The translations under genes were made by a program, and so were the position numbers. Below, piece by piece: positions 1 to 8,800 of a stretch of DNA of 41,353 nucleotides. Positions within the stretch are counted from its first letter, which is position 1, and each line of letters opens with the position of its first letter. The notes beneath the pieces were generated by a model. The model was not told the DNA's origin, did not search any database, and worked only from the letters and a program-made list of their open reading frames with translations. The DNA lies in the IMG/VR virus record IMGVR_UViG_3300042560_002994, positions 1 to 41,353 of that record. One strand, 5' to 3'. The stretch comes from a virus.

Positions 1-119
1 CCTTTTTTTTCAGCTGTTTCAGCTATTTTAGCTGCTCCTTTGCCTCTAATATTAGCAAATTCTTCAAAAGTTTCTTTAATTTTTTTAGCTTCGTTTAATA
101 TATCTGTAAGATTGATCAT
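1..119 (-). CDS. Partial CDS, N-terminus of a putative head-packaged protein
   Basis: Only the first 39 residues are in the window; the gene continues past position 1. It starts with ATG at 119, and the A of that codon lies within the TGA stop of the gene upstream (ATGA overlap), so the two are translationally coupled. The N-terminus reads MINLTDILNEA. The tripeptide L-N-E followed by A at residues 8-11 resembles the cleavage point of T4 capsid-targeting sequences. A lysine- and glutamate-rich helix follows. The family is not recognisable from this fragment; packaging into the head is inferred from the N-terminus and from its neighbours. Confidence 0.6.
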   Translation of the reverse strand, partial: MINLTDILNEAKKIKETFEEFANIRGKGAAKIAETAEKK

Positions 120-463
120 TTATTTAGATGTTTAGTTTTTTCTTTAGATGCTTCTTTTTTAGCGGTTATATACTCTAATCCTTTCTTTAAACGAGCTTTT
201 ACTTCAGAATTTTTAGCTCTACCATAAGCTGCTCTAACACGTTGATGAATTAAATTAATAATTTGTGATTTGCGAGCGTGTGGTTTGTTTTTAAATGATT
301 TTTTAGATAAAGTGTCAATTATATCTGCTTTAGTCTTAAATTTAATAGATACTGTATCTGTTGGATCTTCATCTGTATACAAACGGCGACCTGATCCTTT
401 AGGTTTTTTACCTGTACCTACTTTAGGGTCTCCTTCAAATAAAATATCTATCAATTTAATCAT
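116..463 (-). CDS. Small basic protein with capsid-targeting-like N-terminus
   Basis: A 115-residue, lysine-rich protein of unknown function. I chose the ATG at 463, which shares one base with the TGA of the upstream gene (TGATG); the TTG and GTG codons just upstream are less likely. The N-terminus MIKLIDILFEG places L-F-E before G, a candidate prohead-protease site, with a mature chain starting near residue 11. The rest is basic and helical (many Lys/Arg between residues 40 and 110), which would suit DNA binding inside a capsid. It lies between two genes of the same putative packaged-protein cluster. No catalytic motif is visible. Confidence 0.65.
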   Translation of the reverse strand: MIKLIDILFEGDPKVGTGKKPKGSGRRLYTDEDPTDTVSIKFKTKADIIDTLSKKSFKNKPHARKSQIINLIHQRVRAAYGRAKNSEVKARLKKGLEYITAKKEASKEKTKHLNK

Positions 464-1137
464 CACCAAAAAGTATTCATATTAGCTCCTAAACCAAGCG
501 CTTTAGCATATCTAGGAAGATTACAAGACCAATATCCTGGGGTGGTTCTGTCTGTTTTTTTATCACAGTTTTGACGGTCAGCAAATGCTTTACGAGCTTT
601 AGAGTCTTTAAATTTAACTCTTAAATTTTGACCACCACCAGCGGCTCCAAAAGATACCTTTTTAACCTTTTTAGTTTTGGGATTCATTACATAAACATAG
701 AATTTCTTAGAACCGCCTCTTTTAGGTTTACCTAATTGAACATTTTTTCCTTGATATTCTGCTTCATTTAATAATTCCATATCAACCATAGGCATATCTA
801 ATGGAACTTTTTGACCTTCATATATTCCAAATTTACCTATGTCTGTATTTTCGATTAGATGTTTATCAGCTTCAGATAATTGAATATATCCCCAATCATT
901 TAATAAACGAGCCTCATTAAATAGACCTAAATATGATTTAGAGCCAATTCTAAATACATTTTCTGATATGCTAATTCCTTTGTTAAGATGGAATTTTAAA
1001 TTTTCAGAGATAGGAGATTTAGTCTCAGTAAGAGCGGTTTTTTTATCTCCACAAGAATGACACCCACAAGAGCATGATTTTTTAGGAGCGGTATAATTTT
1101 TTAAGAGTTCTTTTAGGAGTTCTTGTACTTTACTCAT
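463..1137 (-). CDS. Virion-associated protein with conserved C-terminal Cys/Trp domain
   Basis: A 224-residue protein. Residues 20-30 hold a Cys-rich patch (CSCGCHSCG) that could bind a metal. The C-terminal 100 residues match a domain I recognise from many environmental T4-like phages: a beta-rich basic start (KKFYVYV), an R-K-A-F-A-D-R-x-N-C element and a Y-W-S-C-N-L-P-R-Y end. The junction between the variable N-terminal half and this domain reads LLNEAEYQG (about residues 122-130). That puts an L-N-E/A candidate cleavage site exactly where the conserved domain begins, so the mature virion form may be only about 99 residues. ATG at 1137 overlaps the upstream stop by four bases. The exact role is unknown. 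Confidence 0.7.
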   Translation of the reverse strand: MSKVQELLKELLKNYTAPKKSCSCGCHSCGDKKTALTETKSPISENLKFHLNKGISISENVFRIGSKSYLGLFNEARLLNDWGYIQLSEADKHLIENTDIGKFGIYEGQKVPLDMPMVDMELLNEAEYQGKNVQLGKPKRGGSKKFYVYVMNPKTKKVKKVSFGAAGGGQNLRVKFKDSKARKAFADRQNCDKKTDRTTPGYWSCNLPRYAKALGLGANMNTFW

Positions 1138-2063
1138 GATTTAAATATACTAAAATCTACAGAAAATTCAGCAGATTGGGTGGTTAATGCTTTTCTAACT
1201 TCATCATAAGACATATTTTTAATAAAATCTTCTATATTATTAGGAAGTTGATAAAAATAAATATCTGTTATATCCTTTGGTTTAATATTAGCTACATATC
1301 CTCCATTACCAGGTTTATTTGATAATTTTTGAGAAAATCCTTTGGCCATAACGGCCTTAGCTAAATCTTCAGGTGTTTTTTTAGAACTTAAAGATAAAAC
1401 ATAGTCTATCTCTTTTTTCATATTAGCTAAAGCTGGATAATTAGAAGTATTTAGATCGGCTAATACATCATTGAGTTTTATAATGTCTATGTAAGCGTCT
1501 CTAATGGTATCTAAATTAAAATTTACTTCAGAAGCAAAACTACGTTCATCTCCTTCTACAGCACTAGTTATGTTTTTTAAACCAAAAACTCTTGAGAGAA
1601 TAGTTCTAAACTCATTATCTCTTTTAAATTTACCTAAAGCTGTTCGAGAAGTAGGATAAGATTTGACTTCAACCGGTACACCTCCTATAAGTAAATCAGG
1701 TTGTTCATCTCCTTGATTACTTTTACTGTCAGTACCACTATATTGAAATAACCAATACAAAGCTATCTCACCATAACCAAATCCTTTACCAGGTGATATA
1801 AAATATATTTTCTTAAAATTCTCAATATCTGCAGGGTTAAGATTTAAGGGTCCTGGTTTTAGACTATATTTACCTTTTACCTCAGGGATTTCACCTAATT
1901 CTTTAATAATAGCTTGGTCTAAATTTGAATCCTGTTCACTTAAAGTTAAATTTTCTCTAACTAATTGAAAAAGTAATTCTTTTTCTTTAGGATCATTCAC
2001 ATCAGGATATCCTTTAGGGAATTTATATGAAACTTTTCTTAAAAATTTTTCTATAATATCCAT
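1134..2063 (-). CDS. PD-(D/E)XK nuclease-like protein in the packaged-protein cluster
   Basis: A 309-residue protein carrying the core signature of the restriction-endonuclease fold. A glutamate sits in the helix GYGEIALYWLF (E99), a P-D pair at 122-123 (QPDLLIGG), and E-V-K at 132-134 after a short hairpin. The spacing PD-X8-EVK is typical of PD-(D/E)XK enzymes. It therefore probably cleaves DNA, but its substrate is unknown. There is no clear capsid-targeting N-terminus (MDIIEKFLRKVSY). It overlaps the upstream gene by one base and the downstream gene by four, inside the run of putative virion proteins. It could act on host DNA after delivery or serve in head maturation; both are inference. 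Confidence 0.6.
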   Translation of the reverse strand: MDIIEKFLRKVSYKFPKGYPDVNDPKEKELLFQLVRENLTLSEQDSNLDQAIIKELGEIPEVKGKYSLKPGPLNLNPADIENFKKIYFISPGKGFGYGEIALYWLFQYSGTDSKSNQGDEQPDLLIGGVPVEVKSYPTSRTALGKFKRDNEFRTILSRVFGLKNITSAVEGDERSFASEVNFNLDTIRDAYIDIIKLNDVLADLNTSNYPALANMKKEIDYVLSLSSKKTPEDLAKAVMAKGFSQKLSNKPGNGGYVANIKPKDITDIYFYQLPNNIEDFIKNMSYDEVRKALTTQSAEFSVDFSIFKS

Positions 2064-2578
2064 TACGCCGCTGGACTTTCTGGTGGAGTTTCTAATTCTG
2101 GTTCTTCAGGAGTAGCTGGTGTTTCTTCAGCTGGGGTTTCTTCTGAAGCTGGTGATTCTGGTGGGGTGGCTTGGTCTTCAGGTTTGGCTTCACTTCCATC
2201 CGGTTTAGTATATCTTAAGATTCTGGATAATGCTTCGGAAGCTCTTTGTTGATCTATTAAAGATTCTAAATAATATTTTTTACCTTCTATTTGAGCGGTA
2301 AAAAGACCTTTACCACTATCAGTACCATCATACATGAGATAAAACTTACCATCATTAACTAATATGACTCTGAAAGTTGATGGTCGAGGTGCTACCCACT
2401 GTATATCACTTAAAAAAGCCTCATATTGAAAATCAAACAAATCATTCAACACATCTTTAATGACAGGAAATTTGTCAACTATAGGAAACTTACTTGGCTC
2501 AACAGGTTTATTAGTCTGTTGAGAGTAGGTAGCTTTAGCTAATTTTTTGATTTTTGATATGAGTTCAGATTTTGTCAT
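2063..2578 (-). CDS. Putative virion protein with acidic Pro/Glu-rich tail
   Basis: A 171-residue protein with a folded first part (residues 1-125) and a low-complexity C-terminus of Pro, Glu, Thr and Ala (about 128-171). The section around residues 55-75 contains an I-Q-W-V-A-P-R-P motif, which I recognise from a recurrent family of environmental T4-like phage proteins usually annotated as structural or hypothetical. It shares the base A with the next gene's start (TAATG) and overlaps the upstream gene by four bases. No catalytic residues can be named. Confidence 0.6.
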   Translation of the reverse strand: MTKSELISKIKKLAKATYSQQTNKPVEPSKFPIVDKFPVIKDVLNDLFDFQYEAFLSDIQWVAPRPSTFRVILVNDGKFYLMYDGTDSGKGLFTAQIEGKKYYLESLIDQQRASEALSRILRYTKPDGSEAKPEDQATPPESPASEETPAEETPATPEEPELETPPESPAA

Positions 2579-3951
2579 GATTCTTTCAGTTTCTTAACTA
2601 AAATTTCAGCTATTTTTTTAGTTGATATGAATCTACCTTTTTCATCTCGAGCAGGAGATGTTTTAGGTTTTTTAGTTGATATAAATCTACCTTTTTCATC
2701 TCGAGCAGGAGATGTTTTAGGTTTTTCAGTTGAAGTTGGTTGGGTAGGTGTTTTTTGAGCTGTTGGAGTTTGAGTTTGAGTTTTTGAAGTTGTTGGGGGT
2801 GGTGTAGAAGATTTTTGAGATGAAGAAGTTGGAGTTGGAGTTTTTGAAGTTGTTGGGGAGGGTGTAGAAGGTTTTTGAGTTGAGGAAGATGAGTCTGAAT
2901 CTTTTGAGGGTGTTGAAGTTTGGGTTGTTGGTTGGGGTTGGGAAGATTTTGATAAATCTGTTGAAGCTAAATCTCTGGCTTTAGTTTTTGTACTGTTTAA
3001 AACACTAATATAACTTTGTATTTTATCTTTTAAATTAGGATTATTTTTTAGTTTATCAGATGGAAAAAGTTTATTAATATCATTAATAACATCATCAATT
3101 TCTTTTTCTAAAGTTCCAGTTTTAGAAGATAATTTACTTAAAGCTGCTGTGTCAGCTACATTTTTAAATTGGGTAGAATCTCCTTTAAAAGCTGCTTTTA
3201 AATTTTTACCAATTTGTGAAGCCCCAGCCATTGATCCTTTTACATTAGCTTTTACTCTATCAAAAAAACCTTCATTTAAATCATTTAAAGGATTAACTTT
3301 TAATTCACCATCAAGGTAATGTTTAGCACCAACCATACACTCTTTAGCTTTAATTATTTTAGATTGCCACCAATGGGGGAAATCAACTTCACCATCTAAT
3401 TTACCTAATTCATCTACCATTTGAGCTAATTCAGTAGCATATTTAGCTATTCTATATAGATCTGATAGCAGCATATCAGGTTCATTATCTTGATGACCTA
3501 TATCAAGGTCTTCAGATAAATCTTCTTCTTCTTCATCTTTAAATTGTTGAAGTTTTCTATCTAAGGCTACTTGGGTTGGATCTTTCTTACCAGTATCTAT
3601 ACGTTCAAATCCTCCCTTTTTATCAGGGAAATAAGATACAGCTTCACTCTTAACACCTTTTTTCTTAGCAGCTTTTATAATCCCAGCTTGAAGAGCGTCA
3701 GGGAGATTTTTTTGTCCTCCTTTTAAAGATGGGTTATCATCAAATTTAGATGAAATTTCCTCACTAAAGACTTCTTTAACTAATTTTTTTAGTTCTTCTT
3801 TAGTTGTTTTTTTACCATCTTTTTTAGATAAGGCAGCAGCTATAGCCATTTCTCTTTTTTTAGCTTTAGATTTACCTTTAAATTGGGGAGCTTTAGATTT
3901 TTCAAAATCTTTAACTACATCTCCTATAGGTGTTTTTTTAGTGATAGGCAT
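2575..3951 (-). CDS. Large modular virion protein with Ser/Thr/Pro linker and basic tandem repeats
   Basis: A 458-residue modular protein. Residues 1-50 form a basic N-terminal module (APQFKGKSKAKKREMAIAAA) known from many environmental phage virion proteins. Residues 150-215 are a second recurrent module (GHQDNEPDMLLSDLYRIAKY to KHYLDGELKV). L-N-E/G at 225-228 is a candidate prohead-protease site, followed by a basic domain (FFDRVKANVKGSMAGA). Residues about 335-420 are a Ser/Thr/Pro/Gln linker, and the C-terminus holds two copies of the 18-residue unit PKTSPARDEKGRFISTKK. The architecture suggests a head-interior protein that binds DNA. Function is inferred from composition and context only. 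Confidence 0.65.
   Translation of the reverse strand: MPITKKTPIGDVVKDFEKSKAPQFKGKSKAKKREMAIAAALSKKDGKKTTKEELKKLVKEVFSEEISSKFDDNPSLKGGQKNLPDALQAGIIKAAKKKGVKSEAVSYFPDKKGGFERIDTGKKDPTQVALDRKLQQFKDEEEEDLSEDLDIGHQDNEPDMLLSDLYRIAKYATELAQMVDELGKLDGEVDFPHWWQSKIIKAKECMVGAKHYLDGELKVNPLNDLNEGFFDRVKANVKGSMAGASQIGKNLKAAFKGDSTQFKNVADTAALSKLSSKTGTLEKEIDDVINDINKLFPSDKLKNNPNLKDKIQSYISVLNSTKTKARDLASTDLSKSSQPQPTTQTSTPSKDSDSSSSTQKPSTPSPTTSKTPTPTSSSQKSSTPPPTTSKTQTQTPTAQKTPTQPTSTEKPKTSPARDEKGRFISTKKPKTSPARDEKGRFISTKKIAEILVKKLKES
2617..2724 (-). repeat. 54-bp tandem repeat, two copies, encoding an 18-residue basic unit
   Basis: The block 2617-2670 is repeated directly at 2671-2724 with only a couple of mismatches. 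The period is 54 bp, exactly 18 codons, so frame is kept. The unit encodes K-T-S-P-A-R-D-E-K-G-R-F-I-S-T-K-K-P in register. A recent in-gene duplication is likely. Confidence 0.85.
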
Positions 3952-4319
3952 TATCTTAAAGTTTTTAAGATTTCAGTTCTTAAATATTCTTTAACCTTTT
4001 TCTTTTTAGTATCTTCAGGTTCAGCTTCAACCTCAACATCTTCAATCTCAGTATTTTCAATATCTGTGATTTCAGGTTCAGGAGCAATTTCATCTCCTGA
4101 GACTTGTTTGTTTTGTTCTCTATCAGAGAAGGTAGCTATGTTAGTTAGCTGTTTAGCTAACTCTTTATTTCCCATACTTAAAGCTTTTTCAGCTAAATCT
4201 CTTAAGGCGTCAGCTATCTCATCATAAGCTTGAGCATCAGCTTCATGAAGCTGGAATTCTTCATTTAAAACTGAGAGGATTTCTTTTTTAAGAAGTTTTT
4301 TGGCTTCAGATTTTTTCAT
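3951..4319 (-). CDS. Acidic/basic small protein with two candidate capsid-targeting cleavage sites
   Basis: A 122-residue protein. The N-terminus (MKKSEAKKLLKKEILSVLNE) is a basic amphipathic helix ending in L-N-E at 18-20, and a second candidate site L-H-E/A follows at 24-27. The middle (about 28-70) is helical. Residues 75-105 are strongly acidic (repeated E, D, P, I), and the last 18 residues are basic again. The arrangement resembles internal head or scaffold-associated proteins, but no known domain is visible. Its stop overlaps the next start by one base. Confidence 0.55.
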   Translation of the reverse strand: MKKSEAKKLLKKEILSVLNEEFQLHEADAQAYDEIADALRDLAEKALSMGNKELAKQLTNIATFSDREQNKQVSGDEIAPEPEITDIENTEIEDVEVEAEPEDTKKKKVKEYLRTEILKTLR

Positions 4320-4321
4320 TG

Positions 4322-4495
4322 TTATTTTGTTTTATCTTCTGTTATAGAGGCTTTTCTGTACTCTGTAACAAGCTTTTTAATCTCACCTAAAGCTTTTCTA
4401 GCTCTACCGTGGGCTGCCTTGGAGTTACCTGCATGTTCTAATTTGAAGGACTCGTAAAGATAATCAATTTGTTCAAAGATTTCTTGGGTGTTCAT
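4322..4495 (-). CDS. Histone H1-like (Hc1-type) DNA-binding protein
   Basis: A 57-residue gene starting at ATG 4495. The central stretch GNSKAAHGRARKALGEIKKL matches the small histone H1-like proteins common in Bacteroidota, where G-N-K-A-A-G-x-R-x-R-K-x-L precedes a helix. It should bind and compact DNA without sequence preference. A late-type motif (4500-4507) lies four bases before the ATG, so it heads its own late operon and leads into the 3951-4319 gene. Its start in the putative virion cluster suggests a role in packaged or late-stage DNA condensation. Family assignment is by pattern recognition only. Confidence 0.6.
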   Translation of the reverse strand: MNTQEIFEQIDYLYESFKLEHAGNSKAAHGRARKALGEIKKLVTEYRKASITEDKTK

Positions 4496-4499
4496 GACT

Positions 4500-4507
4500 A
4501 TAAATAT
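4500..4507 (-). promoter_or_regulatory. Late-type promoter motif ATATTTAT
   Basis: The minus strand reads ATATTTAT, then four bases (AGTC), then the ATG of the histone-like gene. No -33 box is visible upstream. Confidence 0.55.
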
Positions 4508-4872
4508 TAATTTAAATTTTTTAATTTATATAAAGTTGATTGTATTAATTCAATTATTGTGTCAACCTGATTTTGGAGGTATGAATCAGGCATGTTTACT
4601 CTTAAAGTTTCAACAGTTTTACAGATCCCATCTAAGTAAGTTATAGTTTGATTTTTATCTGTATAATCATTATAACCAAAAGCTGAATAACCTCTGATTA
4701 TACCATATTTACCTTGGTAAGATTCAACTAAACCATCTATCAAATCTGTAACTTCATCATAAAAAGTTCCTAAAGCCATATGTTCAGCGTAGGAGGTTGT
4801 TTGTAAATGAAATATATGAGTTTGGTTTATTGAATGTAAAAGATAAGATATAAGTTTACTACAATTTTCCAT
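4507..4872 (-). CDS. Dps/ferritin-like protein
   Basis: A 121-residue helical protein. Residues 17-50 read as a Dps/ferritin-like first helix pair: Q-T-H-I-F-H-L-Q-T (H19, H22), then Y-A-E-H (H31), then F-Y-D-E-V-T-D-L-I-D-G-L-V-E. This matches the Dps pattern THxxHWxx...FxxxHxxFxxxYxxL...D. Such proteins store iron and protect DNA from oxidation. Similar proteins recur in environmental T4-like phages. The short length, lower than the roughly 150-170 of cellular Dps, suggests a reduced bundle. It lies just upstream of the histone-like gene, and the Dps-like stop region overlaps the late motif that serves it. Iron binding is inferred. Confidence 0.5.
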   Translation of the reverse strand: MENCSKLISYLLHSINQTHIFHLQTTSYAEHMALGTFYDEVTDLIDGLVESYQGKYGIIRGYSAFGYNDYTDKNQTITYLDGICKTVETLRVNMPDSYLQNQVDTIIELIQSTLYKLKNLN

Positions 4873-4882
4873 AGTTTATTTT

Positions 4883-5269
4883 TTATTTTGTTTTACCCCA
4901 AGTTTTACCTTTACCAGGTTTTCCACATTGGGAGGGTGTTGGACGACATGAGGGATATTTAGAACGTTTTTCACCTTCCTTACGACCACAGGACTTACAT
5001 TTTTTCTTTCCATCTACAGTACGGCAAGTATTACAATCAACCCATCCTCCTTCTTTACCTGATGGGCCTTGACGTTTAAACCATTTATGTAAGGATTCAT
5101 CTTCATTGATTCCTTTCCAAATTTTACCTTGACGACACCTAACTACTGCTCCTGATTTGTAAGCTGAAGGTTTGTCAAATTTACGGTCAGCGATACGGAG
5201 ACATCTATCACGTTTGGTTTTTTCCTCCAAAACAGATTTGATTACTTCTCGTAAACTACGTCTTGCCAT
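4883..5269 (-). CDS. Cys-rich putative zinc-binding virion protein
   Basis: A 128-residue basic protein. The N-terminus MARRSLREVIKSVLEE ends in L-E-E (14-16), a candidate capsid-targeting cleavage site. The C-terminal half is a domain I know from many environmental phages: LHKWFKRQGPSGKEGGWVDC, then C-x2-C and C-x2-C pairs (CNTC, CKSC), then Y-P-S-C-R-P-T-P-S-x-C. The cysteines probably bind zinc. A late-type motif lies four bases before the ATG. Its function in the virion or injected cell is unknown. Confidence 0.65.
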   Translation of the reverse strand: MARRSLREVIKSVLEEKTKRDRCLRIADRKFDKPSAYKSGAVVRCRQGKIWKGINEDESLHKWFKRQGPSGKEGGWVDCNTCRTVDGKKKCKSCGRKEGEKRSKYPSCRPTPSQCGKPGKGKTWGKTK

Positions 5270-5273
5270 GGTG

Positions 5274-5281
5274 ATAAATAT
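5274..5281 (-). promoter_or_regulatory. Late-type promoter motif ATATTTAT
   Basis: Minus-strand ATATTTAT is followed by CACC and then the ATG at 5269. The motif overlaps the last codons and stop of the upstream gene. Confidence 0.55.
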
Positions 5282-5860
5282 CTATTTCTTCAAACCTTCC
5301 AAAAAATCTAAACCTTCTTGAAGATTTTTTAATAATTCTTCTTTATTATTACCACCAACCCATTTTTCTACATCACCTGCTTCAGTTACAAATCCTTGGT
5401 TTGAAACATTATTCAATTGATCTTCTATAAAAGCTTTATATTCTTTTATAGTTTTGTCTATATTTTGGTTATGGAGATTATTATAATATTCTTCTAATTT
5501 TCCTTGACGTTGTAATTCAGCTTCAAAATCTACTATACAATCAAAACACTTTTGATAAGCAGGATATACCTTTTTATCAAGGTATTTTTTCATTAACTTA
5601 TTACAAGAAGGACAAAACAAAGGCAAATTAGCTATTTGTTTAAAAGAGTCTAATTTGGTTACATTTTGTTTAAGACCATTTTTAATAGTCCATGTTCTTC
5701 CATCTTCCTCCCAAACATCTCCTTCATGGTAATGTTCTTGTTTTTTAGTGTAACCTATTCCTAATGTGGTTTTATCTCCATGTTTACCTTTTACAAGGTT
5801 ACGAAGACGTTCAACATCTTTTCTTTGAAATTCTTTTTTTAAAACATTATCTTTTTTCAT
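5282..5860 (-). CDS. Zinc-ribbon-like conserved phage protein
   Basis: A 192-residue protein. Residues 45-70 (EGDVWEEDGRTWTIKNGLKQ) and the paired cysteines CPSC and CFDC (about 93-96 and 115-118) define a family I recognise from environmental T4-like phages, usually of unknown function. The two CxxC pairs about 20 residues apart should form a zinc ribbon. The C-terminal 60 residues are charged and helical. Its ATG overlaps the stop of the 1065-residue gene by four bases, so the two are co-translated. Confidence 0.6.
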   Translation of the reverse strand: MKKDNVLKKEFQRKDVERLRNLVKGKHGDKTTLGIGYTKKQEHYHEGDVWEEDGRTWTIKNGLKQNVTKLDSFKQIANLPLFCPSCNKLMKKYLDKKVYPAYQKCFDCIVDFEAELQRQGKLEEYYNNLHNQNIDKTIKEYKAFIEDQLNNVSNQGFVTEAGDVEKWVGGNNKEELLKNLQEGLDFLEGLKK

Positions 5861-8800
5861 AAACCTAATTCTTTAAGTTGACTAATTGTATCAGTGGCAG
5901 ATGTATATAATATACCAATTCCACCTTGACTTCTCCATTCTTCTATATTAGAAGGTTTATCATCTATTAAAATATGGTTAGGAGCTGCGTATTTTTGTTT
6001 AAGTTTAGCTGGGGATAGAATAAGTTTAGTACCTGGGAGATATTTTTTAATCCATAATCTTTTACCTAATCTTGAGGATTCATCTCTGGAGGGGGCTGAT
6101 AGGAGTGTAGGATTATATTTTTCTATATAACTCCAATATTCATTCCCATCAAGCATCCAAGGCATTCCAACCCAAAATCCTACTCCTTTACTCCCTATTA
6201 AATCCCAAAAAGCCTCTTTTCCATTTTTAGTTTCATACTCTTCAGGAAGCATTCCTGCTATTTTTTTAAATTGAGTATCAAAATCAGTTATAACTCCATC
6301 CATATCAGAATAAATCTTATAATCAGGAGCTGTTTCTTCTTTTAAGTTAGTTTTTTTTGAATCTTCCCACTTTCTTAAATTCATACTACCTAATTCATGG
6401 GCTTCTTTTTCTATATCAGCTAATTCCGCGTCCTCATAAACATTAGCTGTAGTCATAGGTTTAAGCCTGTTTTCAATATTTTGCATATGATGGACTAACT
6501 CATGAGAATAACTTCTTAAAATATCTTTAGGATGTCTGTTAAGGGTATATAAAGTTATACACTTAGTTTCTGGGTTGTAGTAAGCGGTTTTGCCTAAGGG
6601 GTCTTTAGCATTTTCTTCATCATTACTAATAAATTCAATTTTAGGGAATGGATGAAGTTTCATACCATTAGTGACTAAAAAAGATGTAAAGTCTAAAATA
6701 AGAGGTTTTAATTCTTCTTTAAGTGGTTTATATCCTGATCCATAAGGAGCAGCTTTACCCTCTTCTTCTTCTAAACCTACTTTAGCTAAGACATCATAGT
6801 AATTAGGATTCTCTTCAAGATGATCCAACGCTATTTTCATAGCTACTGTTGGGTTTGAAGTATGTTCTTTTTCTACTTTTATACCCTTTTTTAATTGAGC
6901 TTTTAATTCTTCAGCTGAGATATTGTGTTTTTTTATAATAGTTTCAATTCTGGGGCATAAGTCTTTAACACCTTCATTTAATTTAATTTGGGGTAAATTT
7001 AAACGAATCCACCTATCCCATACCTTTCTAACACTGGCTTCTTCTTCACCTGTTAATTCATCACTTCTCTCATCAAAAAACTCATCAATAGCTGCTTGTA
7101 AAGGTATTTTTTTGGTTTTAGCTCTTTTATATAAACCCTGAACAAATGCGGGAACTTCAGCGTCAAGAACTAAATACTGAGCTAAGGGCATTCCGTCTTG
7201 ATATTTTATTTCAACTCCTTTTTCAAAATTAAATTGAGATATATGTTCTAACTCATGTCTTAATGTTTCTTTTAACTCAGCTATTAAGTTATTATATTCT
7301 TTTGGAAAGGATTCCGGGTTGTATTGTATTTTTATTTCAGCTGCGCTATAGTCAGCTTCTCCATCAACTATAAAAGGAATAATGCCTAATTTTTTAGAAG
7401 GTCTAAATTTAAATGTTAAATCATATTCAATATTCCCTATACTACCTCCAGTTTCTTCTTCATATTTAACCCCAAAATTATTTTTAAGTTGGTTGACTAT
7501 GTAACGAGATTGAGTAGTTACTTCAGCATCATATCTACCTTCTTGAAGAGAAAGGACAGGATTTAAAGTTTTAAAAATGCTTTTACGCATTATAGTTTTA
7601 GCTGCAGCTTTATTCTTTGTTTTTTTAATAAATGGAATATTAATATTAGTTTGTCTATCTTGAGCTACAATTTCTCCATCACTATTTAACAAATCAATAA
7701 ATTGATCTTTTTTAACACCTAACTTATCAAAAAAATCTTCTAATTCTTCAACTTCAATCTCTGGATTGTTTCTGGGGTCATTTAGTCTATCAATAAAGTG
7801 TTGTCCTGATAAGTCTATATCTAAGGGAGCTAATTTAGAATCAGCGAATTGGTCTAAAAATTCAACATCATCTAAACCTATATTAGGCTCAGGTTTAAAA
7901 TAAATTTTTTCTTCAATTGGTTCTAACTCTGAATAGGTTCCATCTTTTAATTTTCCATTAAAGATTAAAGAGCCAGCCCCAAAATCATCATATTCAGTAC
8001 CTGTTAAATCAATACCATCATAATTTTTTAACAAATGATTTGTTAATAAATCACCATCATTTCTTTTAAAGACATCTTTTAGATAATCTTTAAATATATT
8101 ATATGTTTCTTTTTTATTTAAGTTTAGATAGCTTGAAAACCCATCAACCGCGTCATCAATATTGTTTTTTACGTCAGAATCCTGTAGATCTTCAGGTTTA
8201 AGTCCATGTAAATATGCTGTTGTGGCTTTTATATTCTCGTAAAATCCTGTGGGATCATCCGGTCTAAATAAATTATATTTAGATAAATCTACTTGTGATA
8301 TAGCATCATATCCTAATTGATCTTGTAGTCTTTTAACATCCTCTAAACTACCCATAAAATAATATCCTGTACCTAAAAGACCAACTTTGGATTTTACAAT
8401 ACCAATACCTTTATCTTTTAAACGTTCAGCAGGTTGAGATGGATTAAATAAACCAGCTCTATACCCCATTTTAGATTGAGCTTCTTGAATTTCAGGAATA
8501 AGGAAACGAGTTAAAATGTTCCAAATTTCTTCTCCAGAATTTTTAGGCATAAGAGATAAAAAAGTATCTTTATCCTTACGTGAAAAAGCTCTTCTAACTT
8601 TAGTTCCACTAACTTCAGCTGAGTTGTCTTGGATTATTTCTACTTGAATTCCTAAAGGAGCGAATGATTTTTTTAATTTTTCAGCACTATCTAAATCATC
8701 ATTGTCTCTAACACCAGCTATAAAAGCAATTTTTAAATCAGGATTTTCTTTAGCTAAATCTAAAGCATATTTTACAGGAGAAGGAGCTTGGAATATTTTA

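Noticed and set aside
1250-1264. Late-type word ATATTTAT inside the nuclease-like gene
   Set aside because: No start codon follows within 20 bases; a chance match in AT-rich coding DNA.
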